A DNA stretch of 37,056 bases from CAYUQT01 sp964596165 (GCA_964596165.1 CAZQTW010000063.1:1-37056), one strand, 5' to 3'; positions 1 through 9,307 are shown, numbered from the stretch's first letter. A program made the numbers and translations. The notes: generated from the sequence alone by a model not told the origin.

Positions 1-31
1 ATGGATCGGGCTTGAAAGTGCCAAACTCCAG
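1..31. repeat. Left copy of inverted edge repeat
   Basis: These 31 bases are identical to the reverse complement of 37004-37034. The match ends at base 32, where a different sequence begins; to the left it is cut by the window edge, so the real repeat may be longer. The other copy sits in the damaged 5' region of the ORF6N gene. It may be a fragment of the same gene family, or a repeat at which an assembly stopped. Confidence 0.85.
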
Positions 32-52
32 GGCACGGCCTTCGGCCGTGCC
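32..52. repeat. Perfect 9-bp GC-rich hairpin
   Basis: The arms are GGCACGGCC (32-40) and GGCCGTGCC (44-52) with a TTC loop. Similar GC-rich hairpins occur at 3989-4062 and 28074-28107, so this is probably one of a dispersed intergenic family. The rest of 53-275 holds no gene I can support. Confidence 0.6.
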
Positions 53-275
53 GAGGCCGGCGAGACGGCCCGTAGCCGTGCCAGGGAGGACTGCCCGGTT
101 CGGCCCCCTCCGCAATCCTCCCTTATCAAGGGGGGAAGACAAGTCACGACGTACCCTACGGGCCTCACCTGCTATCATAATCAACCGACGGTGACCTGGA
201 AGCGACTTACGCTTACAGCTATGTTGGAACAAAACGGGGACTGGCTCCCGCTGTTTCGGGACAGACCGCCGGATT

Positions 276-3200
276 GTGCGGGACGCAAGGGTACCTGTTC
301 CCGCCTTGTTCGGTCATCGCCGGCACATGCTTCCCCAGCAGTCCGGCGAATCACCCTGGAGGGTTCCTGCCATTCAAACGATCACGAGCATACTCGTAAT
401 CACCGGGACGGCTTTGGTTCCGGCGGACGATGGGCACGGATGCTCCGGTGTGCCCTCGTTTTTCCCGGGCTTCTCGGAGGAACCGGCGGGTTCCATGATC
501 AATCGCGTCGAGTCGACGCACGACTCCTTGGCGAACATCGAGATCGTCACCACCGACCCGGCCACGGGGTTGGCCGTCGGCCGGCGATACCGCAGGGTGC
601 CCGAGCTCGGAGCGCTCGTTATCGAAAGCACACTGACCAACACGAGCCGGGCAACCGTAACGACCCGGGACGTCGCGCTGATCCGTTGGGACATCCGAAT
701 CGCGGATTCCCAGTCCGGACTGCGCTACCGCGAACTGACCTACCGCAACGACACCTGGTACGGCTCGACCTACTGGACGGGTCCCGATTGGACGCGGGTA
801 GGAAAGGACTGGCACCATCCCGGCGAGAACACGCCGAGCGTCAGGCGGTTCACGGCCCCGCGCGACGGGCGCGTCGCCATATCGGGCCGCGTTTACAAGG
901 CCGACACGAACGCCGGCGGCGGCGATGGCGTCCGGCTGTTCATCCGTCACGGATTCCGTGACGTCTGGCAAGCCGAGATCAACGGGAACGACGCCAACGG
1001 CGTCGAGCCGAAGATCACGATCGACGTCACCAGGGGCGACGCCATCCGGTTCGTCGTTCACAAACGTGGCCACATCATCTGCGACACAACCCATTGGGAT
1101 CCGGTGATAGCCTACGTCGATCGAGGCGGTCAGGGCGAACGGTTCCAGGCCTCCGCAGCATTCTCGACAAGCAACCAGGGTCAAGGCGGGTGGTCGTACG
1201 AGATGGACACCATTCCTCAGGCCGAGCAGACACTGCCCCGTCTGCACGGATATGGGCCCGACATGACGGTGACCGAATGGGCCCCCGGCCTCGGAAGCCC
1301 CGTCCGACTCACCGATCGCGACGCCCTGAGCCTGTTCGTGTTGGCCGACGGGCCCGACAAGAGCGGGATCGCGCTGGCGATGAATTCGACCGCCCCGTGG
1401 CAGCTCGGCGCAACGCTGAATCAGGACGGCCGCCTGCGACTCGAACTCAACGCCGCCCCCGGACAAGACGGATGCACACTGAAGCCCGGCGAGAAGACAT
1501 TCTTGCCGCGGCTGGTTGTGCGCCCCTACCGGGGTGGATGGCTCATGGGAACCGCCGCCCTGCAGCCATTGCTGTCGAAAGAGAACGCGAACCTCGGCCT
1601 CACGGAACTGAAGAATCGGCTGGCCTCGGCCTTTCGCAGCATTACGGCGACTCTCGATGCAAACCTGAAAGCCCGAGAAGGCGAAAGCAGTTGTCCGACC
1701 CCCGAGCTCGACCTCTGGACGATGGCCCAACTCGACTGGCGAAAGCAAGACAGACTCGTCGAGTCGTCCGACGCCTATGCGCCGGCGATCCAAAACCAAA
1801 TTGATCGAACGCGTCGGTTGCTGGCGGACATCCGCTCGATCGATACGGCGGACTCAGGCGCCTCGGCTCCGTCTCTTGAGGCCTGGGCACGTCAGCTCGA
1901 CCGCCTGAGCACCCTGGCCAACAGGCCCGGCCTGAGCCTGGATCAGCAGCGGTCGACGTATCTTCGTGTCCGCTGGCTGAAACGGCAGATCGCCCTGTCC
2001 AACCCGCTGCTGCGGTTCGGCGAGATGCTCTTCTGCAAGCGAGTCCCGACGTCATACAGCCACCTCGTGATGCAGTATTACGGCTGGCGAGCAAGGCCCG
2101 GCGGCGGAATCTTCGTCCTGGAAAAGCCCGGATACTCGTTGGCGGCCCGTGACATCCTCGGCGGCACGTTGGCCGACGGAAACGTCCTCGAACCCCGCCT
2201 CTCATACGACGGTAAGCGGATCGTCTTCTCCTTCGTCCGGTGTCCGGACAAGGTTTACGACTACAACCAGCTCGCCAATGATGTCGACGAGGGGTTCTAT
2301 CACATCTTCGAGGTCAACGTCGACGGTACCGGCCTGCGACAACTGACGCGCGGTCCCTACGACGATCTCATGCCGACATACCTGCCCGACGGCGGTATCG
2401 CGTTCAGCTCGACCCGGCGACGCGGCTACGCCCGGTGCTTCGGGCCCCAGTTCAGCCGACGCTGGCACGTCTACACCTTGCATCGGATGGACGCTGACGG
2501 CGGGAACATTCGGACCCTGTCTTACCACGACACCAACGAGTGGTTCCCAAGCGTGTCGCACACCGGGCAGATCCTCTACAGCCGGTGGGACTACATCGAC
2601 CGCGACGCGGTGACCCACCAGAACATCTGGGCAACGCGCCCGGACGGGACCAACCCTTTCGCCGTATGGGGAAACGCCGTGGCCACGCCCCACTGCTCGT
2701 TCCAGCTTCAGCCCATCCCGAACAGCAGCAAGATCATCTTCACGGCCTCGGCGCATCACTCGATCACGGCCGGTTCGATCGCGATCGTTGACCCTACCGT
2801 GGACAACAACGCACACCGAGCCGTGACGCGCATCACGCCGGAGATCCCGTTCCCCGAGGCGGAAGGGATGAACATCCCCGAGTACTACGAGGCCCCGTGG
2901 CCACTGTCGGAAAAGTATTACCTCGTGGGATACAGCCCCAAGCCGCTGATCTGGGAACCGGGCGCGAACGACCGCGACGCCCTGGGCATCTACCTGCTCG
3001 ATGCGGCCGGCAACCGGGAGCTGATCTACCGCGATCCGGACATCGGCAGCACAAACCCGCGCCCGCTGACACCGACGCCCAAGCCCCCGGTGCTCCAGAG
3101 CATGCTGGCAAGCGACGCTCCGCCAACCGGCGAGATGGTGCTGATGGACGTCTACCAAGGGCTGACCGGAATCTCGCGCGGCAGCGTCAAGTCGCTCCGA

Positions 3201-3983
3201 ATCGTTCAGATCTTTCCCAAGACGACGAACGTGGCGGGTTCACCGCCGATCGGCATGGCGGCGGAGGAGAACGCTCGGGCGGTTCTGGGCACCGTTCCGG
3301 TGGAGTCGGATGGCTCGTCGCGATTCACCGTCCCGGCCTGCAAGCCGATCCTGTTTCAGGCGCTGGACAAGGACGGCTTCGCACTCCAGACGATGCGCAC
3401 GGTGACGTACGTCCAACCGGGCGAGCGCGTCTCATGCGTCGGCTGTCACGAGAACCGGATGACCGCCGCCGTTCGGAGGGCCGCGGTGGCCGCCCGCCGA
3501 CCACCGTCGGCGATCGAGCCCGGGCCTTTCGACGGTCGGCCGTTCTCATACGTCCGTGTCGTCCAGCCCGTCTTGGACAAACACTGCGTCAAGTGCCACG
3601 GCGGCGACACGCCCAAGAAGGGAATCACCCTGACCGGCCTACCCGACCGCGGCTACACGAAGTCCTACTGGTCGCTCTGTAGCGACCGCAACTTCTGGGG
3701 CGAAGGCACCAATCCCAAGAACGCCGCCGAAGCACTGGTGCCCAGGTTCGGGGGGCGCAATCAGATCCAGGTCACACCGCCTGGGGGCATGTACGGCGCA
3801 CTGGGCAGCCGACTGATCAAGATGCTCCGCAAAGGCCACAACGACGTGGAGCTCGATGCCGATGAGCTGCGCCGACTGGCCATGTGGATCGATCTCAACG
3901 CCATCTTCTACGGCGTTAACCTGCCCGACGACCAGGCAAAGCAGCTCCGCGGCGAAGTCGTGGCCATGCCCGACATCCAGTAG
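276..3983 (+). CDS. Diheme cytochrome-like protein with TolB-type beta-propeller (hydrazine synthase alpha-like)
   Basis: Predicted exported protein of 1235 aa from a GTG at 276; an ATG at 327 (1218 aa) is an equally likely start, and neither has a clear ribosome binding site. A weak hydrophobic stretch follows the ATG. Numbering from 276, residues ~230-285 look like a carbohydrate-binding beta-sandwich (motif DTTHWDPVIAY). Residues ~635-860 contain TolB/WD40-like repeats (RLSYDGKRIVFSF, FEVNVDGTGLRQLT, MDADGGNIRTLSY). The C-terminal part has two c-type heme motifs, CVGCH (1054-1058) and CVKCH (1104-1108), the second in a PSCyt1-like context (QPVLDKHCVKCHGG). A propeller followed by a C-terminal heme domain recalls the middle and C-terminal domains of hydrazine synthase alpha. 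Non-anammox planctomycetes carry such paralogues with no known function. No beta or gamma subunit is visible nearby, so hydrazine chemistry is not claimed. Confidence 0.85.
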   Translation: MRDARVPVPALFGHRRHMLPQQSGESPWRVPAIQTITSILVITGTALVPADDGHGCSGVPSFFPGFSEEPAGSMINRVESTHDSLANIEIVTTDPATGLAVGRRYRRVPELGALVIESTLTNTSRATVTTRDVALIRWDIRIADSQSGLRYRELTYRNDTWYGSTYWTGPDWTRVGKDWHHPGENTPSVRRFTAPRDGRVAISGRVYKADTNAGGGDGVRLFIRHGFRDVWQAEINGNDANGVEPKITIDVTRGDAIRFVVHKRGHIICDTTHWDPVIAYVDRGGQGERFQASAAFSTSNQGQGGWSYEMDTIPQAEQTLPRLHGYGPDMTVTEWAPGLGSPVRLTDRDALSLFVLADGPDKSGIALAMNSTAPWQLGATLNQDGRLRLELNAAPGQDGCTLKPGEKTFLPRLVVRPYRGGWLMGTAALQPLLSKENANLGLTELKNRLASAFRSITATLDANLKAREGESSCPTPELDLWTMAQLDWRKQDRLVESSDAYAPAIQNQIDRTRRLLADIRSIDTADSGASAPSLEAWARQLDRLSTLANRPGLSLDQQRSTYLRVRWLKRQIALSNPLLRFGEMLFCKRVPTSYSHLVMQYYGWRARPGGGIFVLEKPGYSLAARDILGGTLADGNVLEPRLSYDGKRIVFSFVRCPDKVYDYNQLANDVDEGFYHIFEVNVDGTGLRQLTRGPYDDLMPTYLPDGGIAFSSTRRRGYARCFGPQFSRRWHVYTLHRMDADGGNIRTLSYHDTNEWFPSVSHTGQILYSRWDYIDRDAVTHQNIWATRPDGTNPFAVWGNAVATPHCSFQLQPIPNSSKIIFTASAHHSITAGSIAIVDPTVDNNAHRAVTRITPEIPFPEAEGMNIPEYYEAPWPLSEKYYLVGYSPKPLIWEPGANDRDALGIYLLDAAGNRELIYRDPDIGSTNPRPLTPTPKPPVLQSMLASDAPPTGEMVLMDVYQGLTGISRGSVKSLRIVQIFPKTTNVAGSPPIGMAAEENARAVLGTVPVESDGSSRFTVPACKPILFQALDKDGFALQTMRTVTYVQPGERVSCVGCHENRMTAAVRRAAVAARRPPSAIEPGPFDGRPFSYVRVVQPVLDKHCVKCHGGDTPKKGITLTGLPDRGYTKSYWSLCSDRNFWGEGTNPKNAAEALVPRFGGRNQIQVTPPGGMYGALGSRLIKMLRKGHNDVELDADELRRLAMWIDLNAIFYGVNLPDDQAKQLRGEVVAMPDIQ

Positions 3984-3988
3984 CCCTT

Positions 3989-4062
3989 GTGGCGCGGGCG
4001 TCTCGCCCGCCACCGAACCGTGCTGTCCTCAGCACGGTCTGGCCGGCGTGAGGACACGCCGG
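3989..4062. repeat. Cluster of three adjacent GC-rich hairpins
   Basis: Three hairpins follow the stop of the diheme gene. At 3989-4013 there is an imperfect stem around GGGCG/CGCCC with a TCT loop. At 4018-4037 CCGTGCTG pairs with CAGCACGG. At 4043-4062 CCGGCGTG pairs with CACGCCGG. None is followed by a T-run, so they are poor intrinsic terminators and look more like REP-type elements, although they could protect the 3' end of the mRNA. Confidence 0.6.
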
Positions 4063-4110
4063 TTCGGCAGATGGTCTCAGCCCGCTCACATTCCGAAAGA
4101 TTCGCCGGGT

Positions 4111-4208
4111 GCCATGCCCAAGCCAAGGGCGCTAGTCAGAGGCGCGGGCATGCTTCGAATCGCTACCCTGCATGCCCGCGCCGCGATCCCGCTTCGCTTG
4201 GGCATGGC
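4111..4208. repeat. Nested palindromic element upstream of propeller gene
   Basis: An outer perfect 13-bp pair, GCCATGCCCAAGC (4111-4123) with GCTTGGGCATGGC (4196-4208), encloses an inner perfect 13-bp pair, GGCGCGGGCATGC (4141-4153) with GCATGCCCGCGCC (4170-4182). The whole could fold as a two-step stem of about 98 nt. It lies 84 nt before the next start codon. It could be a dispersed palindromic element or a structured leader. Confidence 0.7.
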
Positions 4209-4292
4209 GCCGGGTTTGCCGGCTCAGGCGCATTTCCGAAAGGTCCGCCGAGCCGCTATGATCTGGACAGAGCCTACAGGGAGGTCCGTGAT

Positions 4293-6629
4293 ATGAGGTT
4301 TGCCGTAACGCTCGTTCTGACGCTCGCCGGCGCGCTGAATGCGGCCGAGCCGGTCTACAAGCCCAAGATCAACATCGAAGGCATCAAGGTCGGCACATTC
4401 CTGCAGGAAATGACGACCGTCTTCACGAAGAACGACGGCCTGCCCGACGCGGCGGCGCAAGGCGTCGTCATCACCGAGGCCGGAGTCGTATTCGCCGGGA
4501 CACAAGCAGGTCTTGCCCGCTTCGAGGCCGGCAAATGGCTCCCCGTTCAGGGTCTGCCGACCGGACCCGCTCGACCGATTGCCTGCGTTGGAAAGACGGT
4601 CCACGTCGTCGTAGGCGCGGAACTCTACCGGCTCAACAACGATGCCTGGGAAAAGACCTGCGGCGCCGTGCCGACGGCGGCAACCTGCCTGGCCGTCGGC
4701 GGGGACGTCGCATGGATCGGGACAGCCCACGGCCTGTACTCGGTCAAGTCGGGCGAGTTGGCGCTCGAAACAGCACTGCAGAGCCTGTTGACCGATGGGC
4801 CGCAGATCCGCCAGGTGGCAACAGGCCCGAAGGGTGAAGTCGCCGTGGCCGCATCGGGCGGCCTCTTCCTGATGCGCGACGGCCGCTGGACTCGCCTGTT
4901 CCCTAAGGCCAAGCACTACAGTTGGGCCGTCCACGACGCCCGCGGCGTGGCGTTCGATCGCAACGGGCGGCTGTGGTTCTGCAGTCCACAGGGTGCCGGC
5001 TGCCTGGACGGCGACGCATGGAAGCTCTACACAGGCCTCGAAGGCCTGCCCTACAACGATTTCACCACGGCCGCGGCGGGCGAAAAGGGCGTCGTATGGT
5101 TCGGCACGACCATCGGGGCGATCCGGTTCGACGGGAGCACGTGGGGCTATCGCCAGGGCCGACGCTGGCTGCCGGACGACACGGTGAACGCGATCGCCGT
5201 CGACGAAAAAGGGAATGCGTGGTTCGCCACGTCGCAGGGCGTCGGCCTCATCGAGCGCCGACCGATGACGCTCCCCGAGAAGGCGAAGGCTTTCGAAGAG
5301 CGGATCGACAAGCGGCACCGCCGGACGCCCTACGGCTACGTCAACGAGTGCGGGCTGAAGGCGCCGGGCGATCTGTCGGTCGGCCTCCCGATGGACAGCG
5401 ACAACGAGGGGCTCTGGACCGGCATGTACGGCGCGGGCGAGTGCTTCGCCTATGCGGCCACCAAAGACCCCGAGGCCCGCAAGCGCGCAAAGGCCGCGTT
5501 CGAGGCGCTCAAGTTCCTCTGCGACGTGACGCAAGGCGGCGAGAAGACCGTTCAGAAGGGCTTTCCGGCGCGATCGATTATCTCGACGGCCGAGCGGAAT
5601 CCGAACGAGGGGCACAACTGGCAATCGGATCTCGAAGGCCGGAAGGGCGACTCGCTCTGGAAGGTGATGCACCCCCGTTGGCCCAAGAGCGCCGACGGCA
5701 AGTGGTACTGGAAGTGCGATACCAGCTCCGACGAAACGGACGGGCACTACTTCCTGAATCTCCTCTACTACGACCTGGTCGCCGATACGGATGACGAGAA
5801 GGCCCGCGTCCGGCAAGTGATCTGCGACACGACCGACCACCTGATGAACAACGGCTACGCCCTGGTCGACTGGGACGGAAAGCAGACCCGTTGGGCCTAT
5901 TTCGGCCCGCAGGACCTGAACGACAATCCGGAACGCTGCGAAGAGCGTGGCATGAACTCGCTCGGCATCCTGGCGTATCTGACGACCGCCCATCACGTCT
6001 CGGGCGACGCGAAGTACATCCGGGCGAAGGAGGAACTCGTCCGCAAACATAAGTACGCCATGAACGCGATGGTCTGCACGAAGGTCCACGACGGGGCTGG
6101 GACCGGCAACCAGTCCGACGACGAGATGACGATCATGCGGTATTTCGCGCTGCTGAGGTACGAGACGGACCCGCAGGTCCGCGCGATGATCGAGTGGTCG
6201 TTCTGGCGGTACTGGATCCACGTTCGCCGCTCTCGCAACCCGTTCTTCAACTTCCTCTACGCCGCGACGTACGACCCCAAGAGCCGCCCGTTCTGGAATG
6301 GGAACTACGAGCCGACGGGGAATTGGCTGCAGGACTCCGTGGACGAGCTGACCGGACAGAGCATGGATCTGGTCAACTGGTCGCTGCGGAACAGCCATCG
6401 GTTGGACGTGCTCGTCCACCACGAGTGGCCACGGTATGCCGACGGCCGCCCGACCAAGGGCTACATGCGGGATGGCGGCGTACTCCCCATCGAGAACCGC
6501 TACATCCAGCATTGGAGCGAGGACCATTGGCGGCTCGATCAGGGCGGCGACGGCCGCACGGAGTCCGACGGCGCTTACTGGCTGATGGCCTATTATGCCG
6601 GCAAGTACTTCGGCTTCATCAAGGATTAG
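4293..6629 (+). CDS. Secreted propeller plus alpha-toroid (six-hairpin glycosidase-like) protein
   Basis: Predicted periplasmic or secreted protein of 778 aa. The ATG at 4293 is preferred over longer in-frame starts because GGGAGG lies just upstream (4279-4284) and a clean signal peptide follows (MRFAVTLVLTLAGALNAAEP). Residues ~40-330 form a two-component-regulator-type beta-propeller with repeated W-F/I-G/A-T blades (AWIGTAHGLY, VWFGTTIGAIRFDG, AWFATSQGVGLIE). The C-terminal half is helical and rich in aromatic and acidic residues (DSDNEGLWTGMYGAGE, WHYF-like blocks such as DETDGHYFLNLLYYDLV), resembling an alpha/alpha toroid of six-hairpin glycosidases or polysaccharide lyases. Catalytic residues cannot be assigned. 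It is followed after 10 nt by the DUF89 gene, probably in one transcript. The function is probably carbohydrate-related, but the substrate is unknown. Confidence 0.8.
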   Translation: MRFAVTLVLTLAGALNAAEPVYKPKINIEGIKVGTFLQEMTTVFTKNDGLPDAAAQGVVITEAGVVFAGTQAGLARFEAGKWLPVQGLPTGPARPIACVGKTVHVVVGAELYRLNNDAWEKTCGAVPTAATCLAVGGDVAWIGTAHGLYSVKSGELALETALQSLLTDGPQIRQVATGPKGEVAVAASGGLFLMRDGRWTRLFPKAKHYSWAVHDARGVAFDRNGRLWFCSPQGAGCLDGDAWKLYTGLEGLPYNDFTTAAAGEKGVVWFGTTIGAIRFDGSTWGYRQGRRWLPDDTVNAIAVDEKGNAWFATSQGVGLIERRPMTLPEKAKAFEERIDKRHRRTPYGYVNECGLKAPGDLSVGLPMDSDNEGLWTGMYGAGECFAYAATKDPEARKRAKAAFEALKFLCDVTQGGEKTVQKGFPARSIISTAERNPNEGHNWQSDLEGRKGDSLWKVMHPRWPKSADGKWYWKCDTSSDETDGHYFLNLLYYDLVADTDDEKARVRQVICDTTDHLMNNGYALVDWDGKQTRWAYFGPQDLNDNPERCEERGMNSLGILAYLTTAHHVSGDAKYIRAKEELVRKHKYAMNAMVCTKVHDGAGTGNQSDDEMTIMRYFALLRYETDPQVRAMIEWSFWRYWIHVRRSRNPFFNFLYAATYDPKSRPFWNGNYEPTGNWLQDSVDELTGQSMDLVNWSLRNSHRLDVLVHHEWPRYADGRPTKGYMRDGGVLPIENRYIQHWSEDHWRLDQGGDGRTESDGAYWLMAYYAGKYFGFIKD

Positions 6630-6639
6630 AGGACACCAC

Positions 6640-7701
6640 ATGGCCGTCTTGTGCAAGCTGGCCGATCCGAAGGGGTATCGCGTCTCCGATTGGAATCTGA
6701 TCGCCGATCCCGCGGGTCGTGAATACTGGATCGGGCATTTCACCCACCACACGGACACGATGCTGACCATGTTGGCTGAGCAAGGCGTCGCGCCGCAGGC
6801 CGCGGCCGCATTCAAGCGGGAACTCCTCGCCGACCTCGACCTGCTCCGGGCCGATCCGCACGCATGGGGACCGTTGACGGTGCTGACCTTCGATCAACAT
6901 CGCGAGCAGCTGCTCCGCAAACACAACTTCCCCGACCCCTACGCCCTCGTCAAACAACGCGAGAACGGCGCCGCGATTGAGTTGTTCCGAGATGTCCTGG
7001 GCGAGTTGGATCTGCTGTCAGGACCACCGCTGATCGAGGCCCTCATTCGCGGCGTCTTCGCTGGCAATATCTTCGACCTGGGCTCGCTGGCCACCATCAA
7101 GAATTACCATGAAGAGGGGATGGACTTTCACGCAACGCGAGAGCGCCTGCCGGCCAGACCCTGGCTGATCGACGATTTCGACGCCCTGTCCGCCCGATTG
7201 CTTTCCGATCCGCCCTATCGTCAGGTCCTCTTCTTCGTGGACAACGCCGGGGCCGATCTGATCCTCGGGTGCCTTCCGTTTGCCCGATACCTGGCCCGGG
7301 CCGGTTCGCGAGTCGTGCTGGCCGCCAACGCGACGCCGTCGCTCAACGACATTACCTGGGCTGAGCTTCAGGACGTGCTTGGGCGGCTCGCAACGTTGGA
7401 TGCGACGCTGGCCTCACTGCTGGCCGGCGATCGTCTCGCGACGGTCGCCAACGGTTGCGGCACGCCACTGATCGACCTCAGCACCATCAGCGACGAGTGC
7501 AACGATGCGGCGCGCGAATCCGACCTGATCATCCTCGAAGGCATGGGCCGCGCGGTCGAAAGCAATCATCACGTCCGCTTCACCTGCGACGTGTTGAAAA
7601 TCGCACTGCTGAAAGATGTCGCCGTTGCGCGACGGCTCGGGGGAACGCTTTACGACCAAGTCTGCCGTTTCGAACGCGCAGGCTCCGTTCCTCCCGCTTG
7701 A
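6640..7701 (+). CDS. DUF89 metal-dependent damage-control phosphatase (PANK4 C-terminal type)
   Basis: Predicted cytosolic protein of 353 aa. The ATG at 6640 follows AGAGGA (6628-6633), a ribosome binding site that overlaps the stop of the previous gene. The C-terminal half carries the DUF89 signature: FVDNAGADLILG with D201, N202 and D206, then a Rossmann-like strand and LNDITWAEL, and finally LEGMGRAVESNHH with E300. This pattern closely matches the phosphatase domain fused to eukaryotic pantothenate kinase 4, which removes phosphate from 4'-phosphopantetheine and its damaged forms with Mn, Co or Ni. In that family the Asp/Asn residues bind the metal. Family assignment is strong; the natural substrate here is inferred. 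The pairing with an exported sugar-active protein is unusual and may be coincidental. Confidence 0.88.
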   Translation: MAVLCKLADPKGYRVSDWNLIADPAGREYWIGHFTHHTDTMLTMLAEQGVAPQAAAAFKRELLADLDLLRADPHAWGPLTVLTFDQHREQLLRKHNFPDPYALVKQRENGAAIELFRDVLGELDLLSGPPLIEALIRGVFAGNIFDLGSLATIKNYHEEGMDFHATRERLPARPWLIDDFDALSARLLSDPPYRQVLFFVDNAGADLILGCLPFARYLARAGSRVVLAANATPSLNDITWAELQDVLGRLATLDATLASLLAGDRLATVANGCGTPLIDLSTISDECNDAARESDLIILEGMGRAVESNHHVRFTCDVLKIALLKDVAVARRLGGTLYDQVCRFERAGSVPPA

Positions 7702-7820
7702 TGGGGAAAGCGCTTCTTCTTCCTGGGTCGCATGCTTACGGTAGCGTGGGCATGACCGTCATGCGGCGTCTTGGAGGAGTCTTCCGGCCGTCTCAGCAGG
7801 CGCCGTCTCCAATCTGTCCA

Positions 7821-9254
7821 TCACGGGCAGTAGTAGTTATGTGTCATCTTGGCGCGGCGGTACCACTGGCGGTGCCACAAGCGTGGCTGCTTCGGTTGGG
7901 GATCGGGCGTCGGGTTGAAATGGATGTGCAGCTCACTGCCGGCCAGCACGATGATCTCCTCGCGCCAGTCGCCCGAGACATCCGCGACATAAAGCCGGTC
8001 GGCCTTCGACTTGAACGTCTGCACGAACTGGCCGGTGATGCCGTCGAAGAGGCACACATCGCCCGAAGCGTGGCGTTCCTTGGCGGCCACGAGTTGCTTG
8101 GGCTCGCCCGTCCAGTGGATGTCGTAGATGACCTCAACGCCCTTCGGCGTCCACCCCTTGGGCGCGACCTTGTCCATCTCGTACTCGCCGATCAGCTTTC
8201 CGGCCGCGTCGATTATGAACGGCTTCTGGTGCTCGTCGAAACGGCTCCGACACCAGATCTGCATCCCCGGACGGCCGGGGTCGAATGTACCGATCGCCGC
8301 GTTCTGGGGCTCGATCCCCTTGTGCTCGGTCTGCCAGTACAGCTTCTGATGGTCCCAGAGAAAGACATGGTTTCCGCCGCCTTCCTGTAGCCCGACGATC
8401 TGGAGCGTCTTGCTACCGGGCAGGATCGGACCGAAGAAGATACTGTCGAGGTGCCCCTCCTTCATCGGAAGGCTGAACAGGAGTTTGCCGTCCGGCCCGA
8501 ACACCGTGCCACCTAGGATCTCGTCCAAGCCGTCGCCGGTCAGATCGGCGACACGGACGCCGGTGTGAGCACAGCCGAGATAGGCATCCGTCTGCCACAG
8601 GGGCTTGGCGGGGGCATCGAGGGCATAGGCGGCCAGGTACCGACCCATCTTGTAGCCGGTCTTGTTCGTCGTCTGAAGAATAACGTCGCGATCGCCCTTG
8701 CCGCGAAGGTTGCACAGGACCACGTGCTGCCAAGGCATGCCGTCGGCGAAGGGCTGAGGCGGGGCCAGAGCGGCCTTCTCATTTCCGTTGGCCCCCGCAA
8801 CGATGTGGAGCTTGCCGTCCTGTGTCAGGAACAGGACCTCGGTGTGGCCGTCACCGTCACAGTCACCGGCCTGAACCCCCGGTCCGTTGTGCCCCGGCAA
8901 GCCCTGTTGCTCGGAAGCACCGCCCACACGGACATCCACCTTGGCAATCCACAGCTTCTTACCGGTATGTCCGTAAGCGGCCACATGCCCCGGAACGGTG
9001 ATCACATAGTCAACGAGCCCGTCGTCATCGACGTCAAAGGCAATTACGCCGCCGGCAGAGTCCTTGGGAGGAGGAATCTCGGTCTTGATCACAAACGGAT
9101 TGGGGTCGTACTGCGGCCAAGGTCCGTCCATGGGCCGATCGCGAGGCTCCGCCCCATGGCAGCAGGTGGCTGTCAGCAAAAGGACCACACCTGCCCGTTG
9201 AAAGGTCTCCGGCGAGCAGACACTCCCCACTTGTCGCAACCGAACGGCCTTCAT
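7821..9254 (-). CDS. Secreted FG-GAP/VCBS propeller protein, rhamnogalacturonan-lyase-like
   Basis: Exported protein of 477 aa from the ATG at 9254; a GTG at 9263 would add three residues. A signal peptide is likely (hydrophobic AGVVLLLTATCCHGAE). Repeated acidic blade motifs of the DxDxDG type occur at about residues 73 (FDVDDDGLVDYV), 129 (GDCDGDGHTEVLF), 237 (DLTGDGLDEILGG) and 423 (DVSGDWREEIIV). These bind calcium in FG-GAP propellers. The last motif and the following aromatic tail recall the PL11 rhamnogalacturonan lyase propeller, but no catalytic assignment is possible. It lies 53 nt downstream of the start of the PsbP/DcrB-like gene (9308-10327) on the same strand and is probably cotranscribed. 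It converges on the DUF89 gene; the 119 nt between them hold no clear terminator. Confidence 0.82.
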   Translation of the reverse strand: MKAVRLRQVGSVCSPETFQRAGVVLLLTATCCHGAEPRDRPMDGPWPQYDPNPFVIKTEIPPPKDSAGGVIAFDVDDDGLVDYVITVPGHVAAYGHTGKKLWIAKVDVRVGGASEQQGLPGHNGPGVQAGDCDGDGHTEVLFLTQDGKLHIVAGANGNEKAALAPPQPFADGMPWQHVVLCNLRGKGDRDVILQTTNKTGYKMGRYLAAYALDAPAKPLWQTDAYLGCAHTGVRVADLTGDGLDEILGGTVFGPDGKLLFSLPMKEGHLDSIFFGPILPGSKTLQIVGLQEGGGNHVFLWDHQKLYWQTEHKGIEPQNAAIGTFDPGRPGMQIWCRSRFDEHQKPFIIDAAGKLIGEYEMDKVAPKGWTPKGVEVIYDIHWTGEPKQLVAAKERHASGDVCLFDGITGQFVQTFKSKADRLYVADVSGDWREEIIVLAGSELHIHFNPTPDPQPKQPRLWHRQWYRRAKMTHNYYCP

Positions 9255-9307
9255 GATGCCCACCGAAAGGGGTGCGGGTTGCCCGGACAGAACGCCCGTT
9301 CAAGCCC

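Noticed and set aside
12..194. Plus-strand frame beginning in the edge repeat
   Set aside because: It runs through a hairpin and has Arg/Pro-rich composition without a ribosome binding site.
351..1799. Long minus-strand frame of 482 aa
   Set aside because: It lies opposite the diheme gene, has no ribosome binding site or known motif, and reads as Arg/Val/Gly-rich shadow of a high-GC gene.
4224..6815. Minus-strand frame of 863 aa
   Set aside because: It is a shadow of the propeller and DUF89 genes; the plus strand has signal peptide, site and domains.
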